NCBI RefSeq assembly: GCF_002261225.1
Contig: NZ_NEVM01000001.1
Span: 558,001-622,000 of the forward strand
DNA from: Bordetella genomosp. 10
GTDB taxonomy: Bacteria; Pseudomonadota; Gammaproteobacteria; Burkholderiales; Burkholderiaceae_B
Length of the DNA: 64,000 bases
Direction of reading: 5' to 3'
Part shown: in pieces, positions 9,867 through 18,384 of the stretch
Numbering within the stretch: position 1 is the stretch's first letter
Layout: each line of letters starts with the position of its first letter
Notes under the pieces: generated by a model
Database searches by the model: none
The model's input: only the letters and a program-made list of their open reading frames with translations
Told to the model about the DNA's origin: nothing
Program-made: the position numbers and the translations under genes

Positions 9867-11066
9867 ATGGATACGTTGAAATCGGCGGCCGACACGCTGT
9901 TCATCCTCATTGGCGCGGTGATGGTGCTCGCGATGCATGCGGGCTTCGCGTTTCTGGAACTGGGCACGGTCCGCAAGAAGAACCAGGTCAACGCCCTGGT
10001 GAAAATACTGGTGGATTTCGCGGTGTCGACCATCGCGTATTTCTTCATCGGCTACAAAATCGCGTACGGCGTGCAGTTCTTCACGGGCGCCGAGGCGCTG
10101 GCGGTGAAAAACGGCCATGAGCTGGTGCGCTTCTTCTTCCTGCTGACCTTCGCCGGGGCGATCCCGGCGATCATCTCCGGCGGCATCGCGGAGCGTTCGC
10201 GCTTCAACCCGCAGTTGGCGGCGACCTTCCTGCTGGTGGGCTTCATCTATCCCTTCTTCGAAGGCATCGTGTGGAACGGGCACCTGGGCCTGCAGCAATG
10301 GCTGGCCGGGGTCGCGGGCGCGCCTTTCCACGATTTCGCCGGATCGGTGGTGGTGCATGCCTTCGGCGGCTGGGTGGCCTTGATCGCCGTGGTGCTGCTG
10401 GGCGCGCGGCGCGGGCGCTACAAGGACGGCCGCATCGCCGCGCATCCGCCGTCGAACATTCCTTTTCTTGCTCTGGGCGCGTGGGTGCTGGCGGTGGGCT
10501 GGTTCGGCTTCAACGTCATGAGCGCGCAGACCCTGGACAAGATCAGCGGCCTGGTCGCCATCAACTCGCTGATGGCCATGGCGGGCGGCACGCTGTCGGC
10601 ATGGATGGTAGGGCGCAACGACCCGGGCTTCGTCTACAACGGCCCGCTGGCCGGCCTGGTGGCCGTCTGCGCGGGCTCGGACGTCATGCATCCCCTGGGC
10701 GCGCTGGTGACCGGCGCCATTGCCGGCGTCTTGTTCGTCTACATGTTCACCAAGGTCCAGAACAAGTGGCGCATCGACGACGTGCTGGGCGTCTGGCCCT
10801 TGCACGGCCTGTGCGGCGCCTGGGGCGGCATCGCCGCCGGCATCTTCGGCCTGCAATCGCTGGGAGGCCTGGGCGGCGTGTCTTTCGGCGCGCAGGTGGC
10901 GGGGACCGTATTCGGGATCATCGTCGCGTCCGTGAGCGGTTTCATCGTCTATGGCGCCATCCGCGCGCTGGTCGGCCTGCGGGTCAGCCAGGAAGCCGAG
11001 TTCAATGGCGCGGATTTGTCCATTCACCGCATTTCGTCCACGCCGGAGCGGGAGACGAATTGGTAG
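9867..11066 (+). CDS. amt: Ammonium transporter (Amt/Rh family)
   Basis: Inner-membrane ammonium channel of 399 residues with about eleven hydrophobic helices. Start ATG at 9867 (MDTLKSAADTLFILIG). It lacks the long signal peptide of E. coli AmtB. The twin-histidine pore can be placed in VVHAFGGWVALIAV and WPLHGLCGAWGG. ELGTVRKKNQVN after the first helix and SGGIAERSRF are conserved family blocks. The C-terminal tail is short (EAEFNGADLSIHR). No glnK lies next to it, unlike the usual glnK–amtB pair, so any PII control would act in trans. It is preceded by 189 bases without a gene, and I could not place a convincing sigma-54 site there. Confidence 0.93.
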   Translation: MDTLKSAADTLFILIGAVMVLAMHAGFAFLELGTVRKKNQVNALVKILVDFAVSTIAYFFIGYKIAYGVQFFTGAEALAVKNGHELVRFFFLLTFAGAIPAIISGGIAERSRFNPQLAATFLLVGFIYPFFEGIVWNGHLGLQQWLAGVAGAPFHDFAGSVVVHAFGGWVALIAVVLLGARRGRYKDGRIAAHPPSNIPFLALGAWVLAVGWFGFNVMSAQTLDKISGLVAINSLMAMAGGTLSAWMVGRNDPGFVYNGPLAGLVAVCAGSDVMHPLGALVTGAIAGVLFVYMFTKVQNKWRIDDVLGVWPLHGLCGAWGGIAAGIFGLQSLGGLGGVSFGAQVAGTVFGIIVASVSGFIVYGAIRALVGLRVSQEAEFNGADLSIHRISSTPERETNW

Positions 11067-11278
11067 GGGTTGCCGCAGCCGGTCCCGCGACCGTCCGGTG
11101 AGCGCTGCCGCCCTCGGTTAAAATGCCCGGTTTCCTGGACTAATGTCCGATCCGGCACCGATTTTCAGATTCGCGTTTCGATTCCCTGGCGATCGCCTGG
11201 GCGATCCGGCGGATAGCGGGCAGGCCGGCGGCGCGATCGCACCGGGCTCGCCGGTGCGTTGATACTTATAGGATTTCC

Positions 11279-12370
11279 ATGGCTCTGCAATGCGGCATCG
11301 TCGGCCTGCCCAACGTCGGCAAATCGACGCTTTTCAACGCGCTGACCCGCGCCGGCATCCCCGCGGAAAACTACCCTTTCTGCACCATCGAACCCAACGT
11401 CGGCGTCGTGGAAGTGCCCGATCCGCGCCTGCAGAAGCTGGCTGAGATCGTGTCGCCGGAGCGCATCCTCTCCGCCACGGTGGAGTTCGTCGACATCGCC
11501 GGCCTGGTCGCCGGCGCCAGCCAGGGCGAGGGCCTGGGCAACCAGTTCCTCTCGCATATCCGCGAAACCGACGCCATCGTCAACGTGGTGCGCTGCTTCG
11601 AGGATCCCAACGTGATCCACGTCGCCGGCAAGGTCGATCCGATTGCCGACATCGAAGTCATCGAGACCGAGCTGGCCCTGGCCGACCTGCAGACCGCCGA
11701 GAAAGCCCTGCACCGCCATCAGAAGACCGCGCGTTCCGGCGACAAGGAAGCGCAGAAACTGGTCGGCCTGCTGGAAAAGTGCATCGCCCAACTGAACCAG
11801 GCCAAGCCCGTGCGCGGCCTGGATTTCTCGCCGGAAGACCGCGCGCTGGTGGCGCCCCTGTGTTTCATCACCTCCAAGCCGGCCATGTACGTCGGCAACG
11901 TCAGCGATGACGGCTTCAACGACAATCCCTTGCTGGAGCGCCTGAAGGAATTCGCCGCGGCTCGCAATGCGCCCGTCGTGGCCATCTGCGCAGCCATCGA
12001 ATCGGAAATCGTCGATCTGGACGATGCCGATCGGGCGGCTTTCTTGGCAGACATGGGCATGGAAGAGCCGGGGTTGAATCGGCTGATTCGCGCGGCGTTC
12101 AAGCTGCTTGGGTTGCAGACTTACTTCACGGCTGGCGTGAAGGAAGTGCGCGCCTGGACGGTTTCCATCGGCGCTACTGCCCCGCAGGCGGCTGGCGTCA
12201 TCCACACTGATTTCGAACGCGGATTTATTCGGGCTCAGACGATTTCCTATGAGGACTTTATTGCCTATAAGGGCGAGCAAGGTGCCAAGGAAGCGGGGAA
12301 GATGCGGGCGGAAGGGAAGGAGTATGTGGTGCAGGATGGGGATGTTATGAACTTTTTGTTCAACGTCTGA
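11279..12370 (+). CDS. ychF: Redox-regulated ATPase YchF (Obg family)
   Basis: TRAFAC-class P-loop NTPase that prefers ATP, binds ribosomes and is linked to oxidative stress. The 363-residue protein has the standard length. It carries the G1 loop [14 protein letters not shown] at 8–21, the G3 region [20 protein letters not shown], and a C-terminal TGS-like domain with [19 protein letters not shown]. It starts immediately after a gene-poor 212-base stretch that must carry its promoter. The last third is visibly less GC-rich than the first two thirds, close to the lower-GC patch downstream. A strong terminator follows. Confidence 0.97.
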   Translation: MALQCGIVGLPNVGKSTLFNALTRAGIPAENYPFCTIEPNVGVVEVPDPRLQKLAEIVSPERILSATVEFVDIAGLVAGASQGEGLGNQFLSHIRETDAIVNVVRCFEDPNVIHVAGKVDPIADIEVIETELALADLQTAEKALHRHQKTARSGDKEAQKLVGLLEKCIAQLNQAKPVRGLDFSPEDRALVAPLCFITSKPAMYVGNVSDDGFNDNPLLERLKEFAAARNAPVVAICAAIESEIVDLDDADRAAFLADMGMEEPGLNRLIRAAFKLLGLQTYFTAGVKEVRAWTVSIGATAPQAAGVIHTDFERGFIRAQTISYEDFIAYKGEQGAKEAGKMRAEGKEYVVQDGDVMNFLFNV

Positions 12371-12430
12371 GCGAGCCGAGGTGTTCCCGGAATTTTCATG
12401 AAATATCGGGAACGTCCGGAGCCTAGCAAA

Positions 12431-12455
12431 AGCCGCATGGTTATGCGGCTTTTTT
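12431..12455 (+). terminator. Rho-independent terminator after ychF
   Basis: AGCCGCAT (12431–12438) pairs with ATGCGGCT (12443–12450), loop GGTT, followed by TTTTTATTTT. Confidence 0.85.
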
Positions 12456-12680
12456 ATTTTTGGTTGTTTGTCGGTGTTTCCTGTGCGTCGGTTACGCGAG
12501 TGGAAGTCCACGCCCATGGCCCGTTCGTGAATAACAGGCGTTGTGGAGACAGCCGTGTCAGTCGCGAGAAGTCGCGGAAGATCGAGCGCATGATCCGCAC
12601 ACGCCGGTACTGGAACGGTTCCCCTTGCGAAGTTCCGGAAGGCAAAGCCAAGCTGGAATGTGTGCAAAAAGGACCACCAA
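12456..12680. other. Gene-free region upstream of the Abi gene
   Basis: Between the ychF terminator and the Abi gene I see no supportable gene. Short open frames exist on both strands (up to about 65 codons on the minus strand) but lack ribosome-binding sites and family character. It ends with the AAGGA site of the Abi gene at 12669–12673. No clear sigma-70 promoter could be assigned. Confidence 0.5.
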
Positions 12681-13673
12681 TTGAGTTACCTAAAACCTTG
12701 GATGAGCTATGCCGATCAACTGGATCAATTGGTCGAACGGGGCATGGTCGTCACCGATGGCGGTCGCGCGCTCGATTGCCTAAAGCGCATTGGTTACTAC
12801 CGGCTGAGCGGCTATTGGTTTGCATTCCGCGAACGGAGTGGCCCACTGTGCATGCTGGATGAACATGGCAGGAAACCGAAGACAGTGCGAGAAGAGCGGC
12901 TCGTGCTGGACACCTTTCGTGCCGGCACGACTTTCCAGGACGCGGTGGATCTGTACGTGTTTGACAAGAAGCTGCGTCTGTTGGTGTTGGATGCACTGGA
13001 GCGCGTCGAGGTGGCACTGCGTGTGGACGTGTCTCATACGCTGGGGCAACTTGATCGGTTCGCCTACCTCAAGCCAGACTTATTCCATAGTGAGTTCAGC
13101 TCCGATCTGGACAAGGCGTCTGGGGTCACGCGACACCATGGCTGGCTTGGCAAGCATGCACAACTGATTGGCCGTTCCAAGGAAGAGTTTGTGCGGCACA
13201 GTCTAGCCAGATACGGCTTACCGTTGGCAATCTGGGTAGCCTGCGAAGTATGGGACTTCGGGACACTCTCGACGCTGTATAACGGGATGCGAGAGTCCGA
13301 GCAGGACGCCATTGCAGGCCGGTATGGAATAGGAAGTGGCCGTATATTCGCGACCTGGCTGCGTAGCCTGAACTATTTGCGGAATGTTTGTGCGCATCAT
13401 AGCCGCCTATGGAACCGCAACATCGTGGATCAGCCCAAGCTGCCGGGGGCCACTGAGTTGCCATGGGTTGTCCCGTTTGAGACTGATGTGCACGCCCGGG
13501 CCCGATGCTTTCTCTTGTTGAAGATCACTCAGCACCTGCTGAGCGTGGTCAACCCTCGGTCTAGCTGGGCAGCGCGGATGAAAGCGCATTTGATGATGTT
13601 TCCTGACCTAAGCCACCTCGGCCTGAACCTCGGAGGCATGGGCGCACCGGTTGGCTGGGATGCTGATTGGTGA
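12681..13673 (+). CDS. Abi_2-family (AbiD/AbiF-like) HEPN abortive-infection protein
   Basis: A 330-residue protein of the Abi_2 family (PF07751 type): N-terminal YADQLDQLVERGM and IGYYRLSGYWFAF, middle LYVFDKKLRLLVLDALERVE, and the HEPN RNase motif Rx4H as RNVCAHHSRLWNR (Arg234–His239). HEPN proteins of this family cut RNA and act in phage defence or toxin–antitoxin systems. I prefer the TTG start at 12681, seven bases after AAGGA. A GTG at 12660 adds seven residues but has no site. Base composition is clearly lower in GC than the flanks, which suggests horizontal acquisition. It is a single gene between housekeeping ychF and a dioxygenase, with a candidate small RNA converging on its 3' end. 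Confidence 0.88.
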   Translation: MSYLKPWMSYADQLDQLVERGMVVTDGGRALDCLKRIGYYRLSGYWFAFRERSGPLCMLDEHGRKPKTVREERLVLDTFRAGTTFQDAVDLYVFDKKLRLLVLDALERVEVALRVDVSHTLGQLDRFAYLKPDLFHSEFSSDLDKASGVTRHHGWLGKHAQLIGRSKEEFVRHSLARYGLPLAIWVACEVWDFGTLSTLYNGMRESEQDAIAGRYGIGSGRIFATWLRSLNYLRNVCAHHSRLWNRNIVDQPKLPGATELPWVVPFETDVHARARCFLLLKITQHLLSVVNPRSSWAARMKAHLMMFPDLSHLGLNLGGMGAPVGWDADW

Positions 13674-13684
13674 TCGGGCCCAAT

Positions 13685-13740
13685 AAAAAACCCCTCAGCA
13701 GCTTCCTCGCCGAAGCGAGGTCACCGAGAGGGGCCGTGTT
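13685..13740 (-). ncRNA. Candidate 56-nt non-coding RNA converging on the Abi gene
   Basis: On the minus strand a promoter (13776–13748) is followed, about seven bases on, by a compact structure. An outer stem CCCCTC (13733–13728)/GAGGGG (13696–13691) encloses an inner hairpin CCTCGC-TTCG-GCGAGG (13720–13705) with a cUUCGg tetraloop, then TTTTTT (13690–13685). The UUCG loop and the T tract both read in the minus direction only. No open reading frame fits. Start and end are inferred. Structured RNAs are known beside abiF-type genes (the abiF RNA motif), and AbiF-type HEPN proteins have been proposed to pair with RNA partners. Membership of that class is my inference. Confidence 0.6.
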
Positions 13741-13747
13741 GGAGTGA

Positions 13748-13776
13748 ATTGTAGGTGGCATAGCCACGCTCGTCAA
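13748..13776 (-). promoter_or_regulatory. Sigma-70 promoter of the candidate ncRNA
   Basis: Minus strand: −35 TTGACG (13776–13771), 17-base spacer, −10 TACAAT (13753–13748). Each hexamer differs from consensus at one position. The spacer contains the hairpin GTGGC-TAT-GCCAC. Confidence 0.65.
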
Positions 13777-13955
13777 TGTCAGCGCATGGTTTGGTGGATC
13801 GCCCCGCAAGAGGCTGCTCTGCCAACCAAGGTTCGCTTTGAGTTAGGAAGTTGTGCCCGGCTACTTGAGCACGTAAGGCGCACTTAGGGCCCGTCGCTGC
13901 GGTTACGATGTTTGGTGGTTTGCAGTTATCCCTGTCCCAGTCAAGGAACCCCACC

Positions 13956-14792
13956 ATGCCACAATACTTCTCGGAAGCCGATTCCGTCGATGCCGTGAAC
14001 GCGCGGATGGGCGCGGAGGTTAGTCCTCGCTTGCGGCGGGTCATGGCGTCGTTGGTCAGTCACCTTCACGCGTTCATCAAGGATGTCCAGCTCACGCAGG
14101 AGGAATGGGAGTTCGCCATCGAGTTCCTGACGCGGACGGGGCAGATTTGCAGCGAGGAAAGGCAGGAGTTCATCCTGCTGAGCGATACGCTGGGCGTGTC
14201 GATGCTGGTGGATGCGATCAATAATCGTCGGCCGAGCGGCGCCACGGAGAATACGGTGCTGGGGCCTTTCCATGTCGCCGGGGCGCCGCGGCGGGCGATG
14301 GGCGAGTCGATCTCTCTCGATGGCAAAGGCGAGGGCTGTTTGTTCGAGGGGAGGGTGCTGGACACTCAAGGGCGTCCTATCCAAGGGGCCTGTCTCGACG
14401 TGTGGTCGGATAACGCGGACGGTTTCTACGATGTCCAGCAACCCGAAGCCCAGCCCAGGTGGAACAATCGCGGCGTTTTCGAGACTGGCGCGGACGGCAG
14501 GTACAGCTTCCTGGGCATCAAGCCGGTGTCCTATCCGATTCCGCACGACGGGCCCGTGGGCAAGATGCTGGTTGCGCTCGGCCGCCACCCGTATCGTCCG
14601 GCGCATATGCACTTCATCGTCACTGCGCCCGGGTTCCAGACCGTGGTGACGCATACCTTTGTCGGCGACGATCCCTATATCGCCTCCGACGCGGTGTTCG
14701 GCGTGAAGGACTCCCTGGTGGCGCCGTTCCAGAAAGAAGGCCCGATGTGGCGTTCGTCGTTCGACTTCGTGCTCATGCCGCTGAGCCCCTGA
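13956..14792 (+). CDS. Intradiol ring-cleavage dioxygenase (hydroxyquinol/catechol 1,2-dioxygenase type)
   Basis: Fe(III) enzyme that cleaves the ring between two adjacent hydroxyls. The 278-residue protein has the N-terminal catechol-dioxygenase helical domain and the beta-sandwich catalytic domain (ENTVLGPFHVAGAP, GRVLDTQGRPIQGACLDVW). The four iron ligands can be placed: Tyr158 (DGFYDV), Tyr193 (VSYPIP), His217 and His219 (RPAHMHF). These spacings are close to Tyr164/Tyr197/His221/His223 of hydroxyquinol 1,2-dioxygenase, which makes that substrate most likely. No other aromatic-degradation gene, such as a maleylacetate reductase or regulator, lies next to it. The start is the ATG at 13956; AAGGAA lies about 8 bases upstream. 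Confidence 0.88.
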   Translation: MPQYFSEADSVDAVNARMGAEVSPRLRRVMASLVSHLHAFIKDVQLTQEEWEFAIEFLTRTGQICSEERQEFILLSDTLGVSMLVDAINNRRPSGATENTVLGPFHVAGAPRRAMGESISLDGKGEGCLFEGRVLDTQGRPIQGACLDVWSDNADGFYDVQQPEAQPRWNNRGVFETGADGRYSFLGIKPVSYPIPHDGPVGKMLVALGRHPYRPAHMHFIVTAPGFQTVVTHTFVGDDPYIASDAVFGVKDSLVAPFQKEGPMWRSSFDFVLMPLSP

Positions 14793-14793
14793 A

Positions 14794-14871
14794 CCTGTCT
14801 AAAACTCCTGTCCAAAACTCCCGTCTAAAAATCCTGCCTGAAAAATACTGTCTCAAACGCCTGTCCAAAAC
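14794..14871. repeat. Six degenerate tandem repeats after the dioxygenase gene
   Basis: Right after the dioxygenase stop, six imperfect 12–15 base units follow one another, each a variant of CCTGTCTAAAACT (for example CCTGTCCAAAACT, CCCGTCTAAAAAT, CCTGTCCAAAACC). Units diverge by one to four bases. Confidence 0.75.
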
Positions 14872-14876
14872 CGGTC

Positions 14877-14902
14877 ATATTGGCGACCCAGCACGCCAAT
14901 AT
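14877..14902. promoter_or_regulatory. Operator-like inverted repeat upstream of the T6SS operon
   Basis: ATATTGGCG (14877–14885) and CGCCAATAT (14894–14902) form a perfect 9-base inverted repeat with an 8-base spacer. A third half-site CGCCAATA lies at 14941–14948. There is no T tract, so it is not a terminator. It sits in the AT-rich 14.87–15.05 kb stretch ahead of tssA and may bind a dimeric regulator. Confidence 0.45.
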
Positions 14903-15140
14903 TAAATTCTCGTGAATCTCACAAACATATTCACTCGAAACGCCAATACCGGTTTTTGTCGCGCGTTCTTAATAAGTCCCGGCATAGTCGTATCGGGAGA
15001 TATAAGTCAACGGTAAAAATTAAAAGAACTTGTTAGCGAGCAAGATAATTGCCATTTGCCGTGCTTAGCATCCGGCTTTCCTCCCGAATGTGGACGAAAG
15101 TAGGAGACCGGGGTGGCGGTAGCCATCCGCCCGGTCCCGG
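14903..15140. other. AT-rich gene-free region upstream of tssA
   Basis: With the repeats before it, this makes a 348-base gap between genes. About 14.88–15.06 kb is much richer in A and T than the surroundings and must hold the T6SS promoter. TATAAG at 15001 and several TAAT-like hexamers occur, but none has a well-placed −35 element, so I assign no promoter. Confidence 0.5.
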
Positions 15141-16211
15141 ATGCGCAAAATGGAATTTGCAGACATTCTCACCGCGCTGGATCCGCGCCTGCCCTGCGGC
15201 GAAGATCTGGAATACGACGCGGACTTCCTGCTGTTGCAGCAGGCTGCCGTCGGCAAGGCCGAGCAGCAGTTCGGATCGACCATCATTCCCGCCGACCCGC
15301 CCGATTGGCGCGAGGTCGAACGGCGCGCGCATGCGCTGCTGGAACGCACCCGCGACATCCGCATCATCAGCCACCTGACCCAGGCCTGGACCGAGATCCG
15401 CGGCCTGCCTGGCTATGCGCAGGGCCTCACGTTGGCCGCCGATGCGCTCGAACGTTATTGGGAGCCCGTGCATCCCCGCCTGCAAGGCGAGGACGACGAG
15501 GACATGGATCCGATGCCGCGCATCTATGCGTTGACCTCGCTGGGCGACGTGCAGGGCTGCGCGCGCAGCGCGCGCTCGGCGTCGCTGCTGAGCGGCGTGC
15601 ATGGGCAACTGAGCTTGCGCGACGCCGAGGCGGTGCTGGACGGCACCCGCACCGACAACGACGCCTATCCGGGCGGCCGCGCGCGCCTGGTGCAGAGCCT
15701 GCGCGCCGCCGCGATGCAAGGCAGCGCCGACGTCAACGCGGTGGGCGAGGCGGCCGCGGCCCTGCTGCGCATACAGGAACTGGTGAACGCCAGGCTGGGC
15801 GCCGAATGGGCGCCCGATTACCGCGGCATCCTGCGCACGCTGCAATGCGTGGCGCAGCAGCTCCAGGACGAGAGCGCCGCCGGCGACGGAAAAGCCGACG
15901 TCGACCTCGCGGACAGCACCAACACCGGCGCGCCAAAAGTTGACGCGCCGCAGCCCCAGCGTCCCGCCCCCGCGCTGCGCTGGCAGGACGCCCAGATCCA
16001 ATCCCGCGACGACGCCGTGCTGATGCTGGCCAAGGTGTGCGCCTACTTCGACGCGCACGAACCCAGCCACCCGGCACCGTACCTGATCCAGCGGGCGCAG
16101 CAGCTTATCTCGATGCGCTTCCACGACATCATCCGCAACCTCGCGCCGCAAGGCCTGGAGCAGTTCGAAGCGTGGTTGCCCAAGGACCCCGACGGGCGCG
16201 TTTCGACCTGA
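15141..16211 (+). CDS. tssA: Type VI secretion system protein TssA (ImpA family)
   Basis: TssA caps or primes the T6SS baseplate and helps the sheath and tube polymerise. The 356-residue protein has the ImpA N-terminal domain at the start: ILTALDPRLPCGEDLEYDADFL, then PPDWREVERRAHALLERTRD and RIISHLTQAWTEIRGLPGYAQGL. The C-terminal part (about 260–345) is helical (FDAHEPSHPAPYLIQRAQQL). An alternative ATG lies three codons on (MEFADIL). It is the first gene of the T6SS block, 41 bases before tssB. Cytoplasmic. Confidence 0.93.
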   Translation: MRKMEFADILTALDPRLPCGEDLEYDADFLLLQQAAVGKAEQQFGSTIIPADPPDWREVERRAHALLERTRDIRIISHLTQAWTEIRGLPGYAQGLTLAADALERYWEPVHPRLQGEDDEDMDPMPRIYALTSLGDVQGCARSARSASLLSGVHGQLSLRDAEAVLDGTRTDNDAYPGGRARLVQSLRAAAMQGSADVNAVGEAAAALLRIQELVNARLGAEWAPDYRGILRTLQCVAQQLQDESAAGDGKADVDLADSTNTGAPKVDAPQPQRPAPALRWQDAQIQSRDDAVLMLAKVCAYFDAHEPSHPAPYLIQRAQQLISMRFHDIIRNLAPQGLEQFEAWLPKDPDGRVST

Positions 16212-16252
16212 ATCCAGACCGCCGCCAACATACCGAACCAGGAGCAACCAGC

Positions 16253-16819
16253 ATGGCCACCAACCCCAAGGGAAGCGGACAGAAGTTCATCGCCCGCAAC
16301 CGCGCCCCCCGCGTGCAGATCGAGTACGACGTCGAGATCTACGGCGCCGAACGCAAGGTGCAACTGCCGTTCGTGATGGGCGTCATGGCGGACCTGGCGG
16401 GCAAGACCGCCGCGCCGCAGCCGGACGTGGCCGAGCGCAAGTTCCTCGACATCGACATCGACAACTTCGACGAGCGCATGAAGTCGCTGCAGCCGCGCGT
16501 CGCTTTCCAGGTGCCGAATACGCTGACCGGCGACGGCAACCTCAACGTGGACATCACGTTCGAGAGCATCGACGATTTCTCGCCCGCCACGGTGGCCTCC
16601 AAGGTCGAGGCCATGAACAAGCTGCTGGAGGCCCGCACGCAGCTCGCCAATCTGCTGACCTATATGGACGGCAAGACCGGCGCCGAGGAACTGATCGGCC
16701 AGGTGCTGAAGAATCCCGCGCTGCTGAACGCGCTGGCCTCCGCGCCCAACCCGGAAAGCGGAAAAGACGCCGCGCCCGACGACGGCGCCGCGCCCCGGGA
16801 CGAGCAGGCGGAAAACTAA
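16253..16819 (+). CDS. tssB: T6SS contractile sheath small subunit TssB (VipA)
   Basis: Forms the contractile sheath together with TssC. The start ATG at 16253 follows AGGAG. The 188-residue protein shows the VipA signature: RAPRVQIEYDVEIYGAERKVQLPFVMGVMADL, DRKF-like ERKFLDIDIDNFDERM and FESIDDFSPATVASKVEAMNKLLEAR. The long open frame ahead of this ATG belongs to tssA in another frame. The C-terminus is a short polar Ala/Asp/Glu tail. Only 12 bases separate it from tssC, and the tssB–tssC order is universal in T6SS loci. Confidence 0.96.
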   Translation: MATNPKGSGQKFIARNRAPRVQIEYDVEIYGAERKVQLPFVMGVMADLAGKTAAPQPDVAERKFLDIDIDNFDERMKSLQPRVAFQVPNTLTGDGNLNVDITFESIDDFSPATVASKVEAMNKLLEARTQLANLLTYMDGKTGAEELIGQVLKNPALLNALASAPNPESGKDAAPDDGAAPRDEQAEN

Positions 16820-16831
16820 GAGGAGAATCCC

Positions 16832-18331
16832 ATGACTGTTGCTGCCAAGCAGACGCAAGCACGCGCCGAGGCGATGCAGGCGGACGACCTGTCCGCCCTG
16901 CTGAAGAAGGAGTTCAAGCCCAAGACCGAGCAGGCGCAGGACGCCGTGGAGCATGCCGTGCGCACGCTCGCGCACCAGGCCCTGGAGAACAGCGCCGTGG
17001 GCCTGTCCTCGGACGCCTACCGCACCATCCAGGCCATCATCGGCGAGATCGACCGCAAGCTCTCGGAGCAGATCAACCTGGTCATGCACCACGCGGAGTT
17101 CCAGCAACTGGAAGGCGCCTGGCGCGGGTTGCACTACCTGGTGAACAACACCGAGACGGACGAGCTGCTGAAGATCCGCGTGATGAACCTGTCCAAGAAG
17201 GAGCTGGGACGCACGCTGAAGCGCCACAAGGGCGTGGGCTGGGACCAGAGTCCCATTTTCAAGCGGGTGTATGAAGAGGAATACGGCCAGTTCGGCGGCG
17301 AACCGCTGGGTTGCCTGGTGGGCGACTACCACTTCGACCACAGCCCGCCCGACGTGGAGCTGCTGGGCGAGATTGCCAGGGTCTCGGCGGCGGCGCACTG
17401 CCCCTTCATCGCCGGCGCGGCACCCAGCGTGATGCAGATGGATTCCTGGCAGGAACTGGCCAATCCGCGCGATCTCACCAAGATCTTCACCAATACCGAA
17501 TACGCCGCCTGGCGCAGCCTGCGGGAGTCCGAGGATTCCCGCTACGTCGGCCTGGCCATGCCGCGCTTCCTGGCGCGCCTGCCCTACGGCGCGCGTACCA
17601 ATCCGGTCGACGAGTTCGACTTCGAGGAAGACACCGACGGCGCCAACCACGACCGCTACACCTGGGCCAACTCGGCCTATGCCATGGCGGCGAACATCAA
17701 TCGTTCCTTCAAGCTGTATGGCTGGAGCACGTCCATCCGCGGCGTCGAATCGGGCGGCGCGGTGGAGAACCTGCCGTGCCATACCTTCCCCACGGACGAC
17801 GGCGGCGTCGACATGAAGTGCCCCACCGAGATCGCCATCAGCGACCGGCGCGAGGCCGAGCTGGCGAAGAACGGCTTCATGCCGCTGGTGCATCGCAAGA
17901 ACTCCGACTTCGCCGCCTTCATCGGTGCGCAATCGTTGCAGAAGCCGCAGGAGTACTACGACAACGACGCATCGGCCAACGCCAAGCTGTCGGCCCGCCT
18001 GCCCTACCTGTTCGCCTGCTGCCGCTTCGCGCACTACCTGAAGTGCATCGTGCGCGACAAGATCGGCTCGTTCCGCGAACGCGACGACATGGAGCGCTGG
18101 CTGAACGACTGGATCATGAACTACGTGGACGGGGACCCGGTGAACTCGTCCCAGGAGACGAAGGCGCGCAAGCCGCTGGCGGCCGCCGAAGTCCAGGTGG
18201 AGGAGATCGAGGACAACCCCGGGTACTACTCGGCGAAGTTTTTCCTGCGGCCGCACTATCAGCTAGAAGGTTTGACAGTGTCGCTGCGCCTGGTGTCGAA
18301 GCTGCCGTCGCTCAAGCAAAACGAAGGCTGA
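16832..18331 (+). CDS. tssC: T6SS contractile sheath large subunit TssC (VipB)
   Basis: Large sheath subunit, 499 residues, the normal family length. Conserved blocks include EFQQLEGAWRGLHYLVNNTETDELLKIRVMNLSKKEL (about 87–122), YHFDHSPPDVELLGEIARVSAAAHCPF, RYVGLAMPRFLARLPYG and the C-terminal GYYSAKFFLRPHYQLEGLTVSLRLVSKLP. ATG at 16832 with AGGAG upstream. It is the ClpV substrate together with TssB after contraction. Confidence 0.97.
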   Translation: MTVAAKQTQARAEAMQADDLSALLKKEFKPKTEQAQDAVEHAVRTLAHQALENSAVGLSSDAYRTIQAIIGEIDRKLSEQINLVMHHAEFQQLEGAWRGLHYLVNNTETDELLKIRVMNLSKKELGRTLKRHKGVGWDQSPIFKRVYEEEYGQFGGEPLGCLVGDYHFDHSPPDVELLGEIARVSAAAHCPFIAGAAPSVMQMDSWQELANPRDLTKIFTNTEYAAWRSLRESEDSRYVGLAMPRFLARLPYGARTNPVDEFDFEEDTDGANHDRYTWANSAYAMAANINRSFKLYGWSTSIRGVESGGAVENLPCHTFPTDDGGVDMKCPTEIAISDRREAELAKNGFMPLVHRKNSDFAAFIGAQSLQKPQEYYDNDASANAKLSARLPYLFACCRFAHYLKCIVRDKIGSFRERDDMERWLNDWIMNYVDGDPVNSSQETKARKPLAAAEVQVEEIEDNPGYYSAKFFLRPHYQLEGLTVSLRLVSKLPSLKQNEG

Positions 18332-18384
18332 GACACATCACTTTGGCAGACATGCCTTATCGATCACACACTTAGGAGAATGAA

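Noticed and set aside
12398-12862. Plus-strand open frame of about 150 codons between ychF and the Abi gene
   Set aside because: It begins inside the ychF terminator region, has no ribosome-binding site, and overlaps the well-supported Abi gene in another frame.
14877-14902. Terminator for the dioxygenase gene
   Set aside because: The 9-bp stem has no T tract on either strand, so it is treated as an operator-like site.
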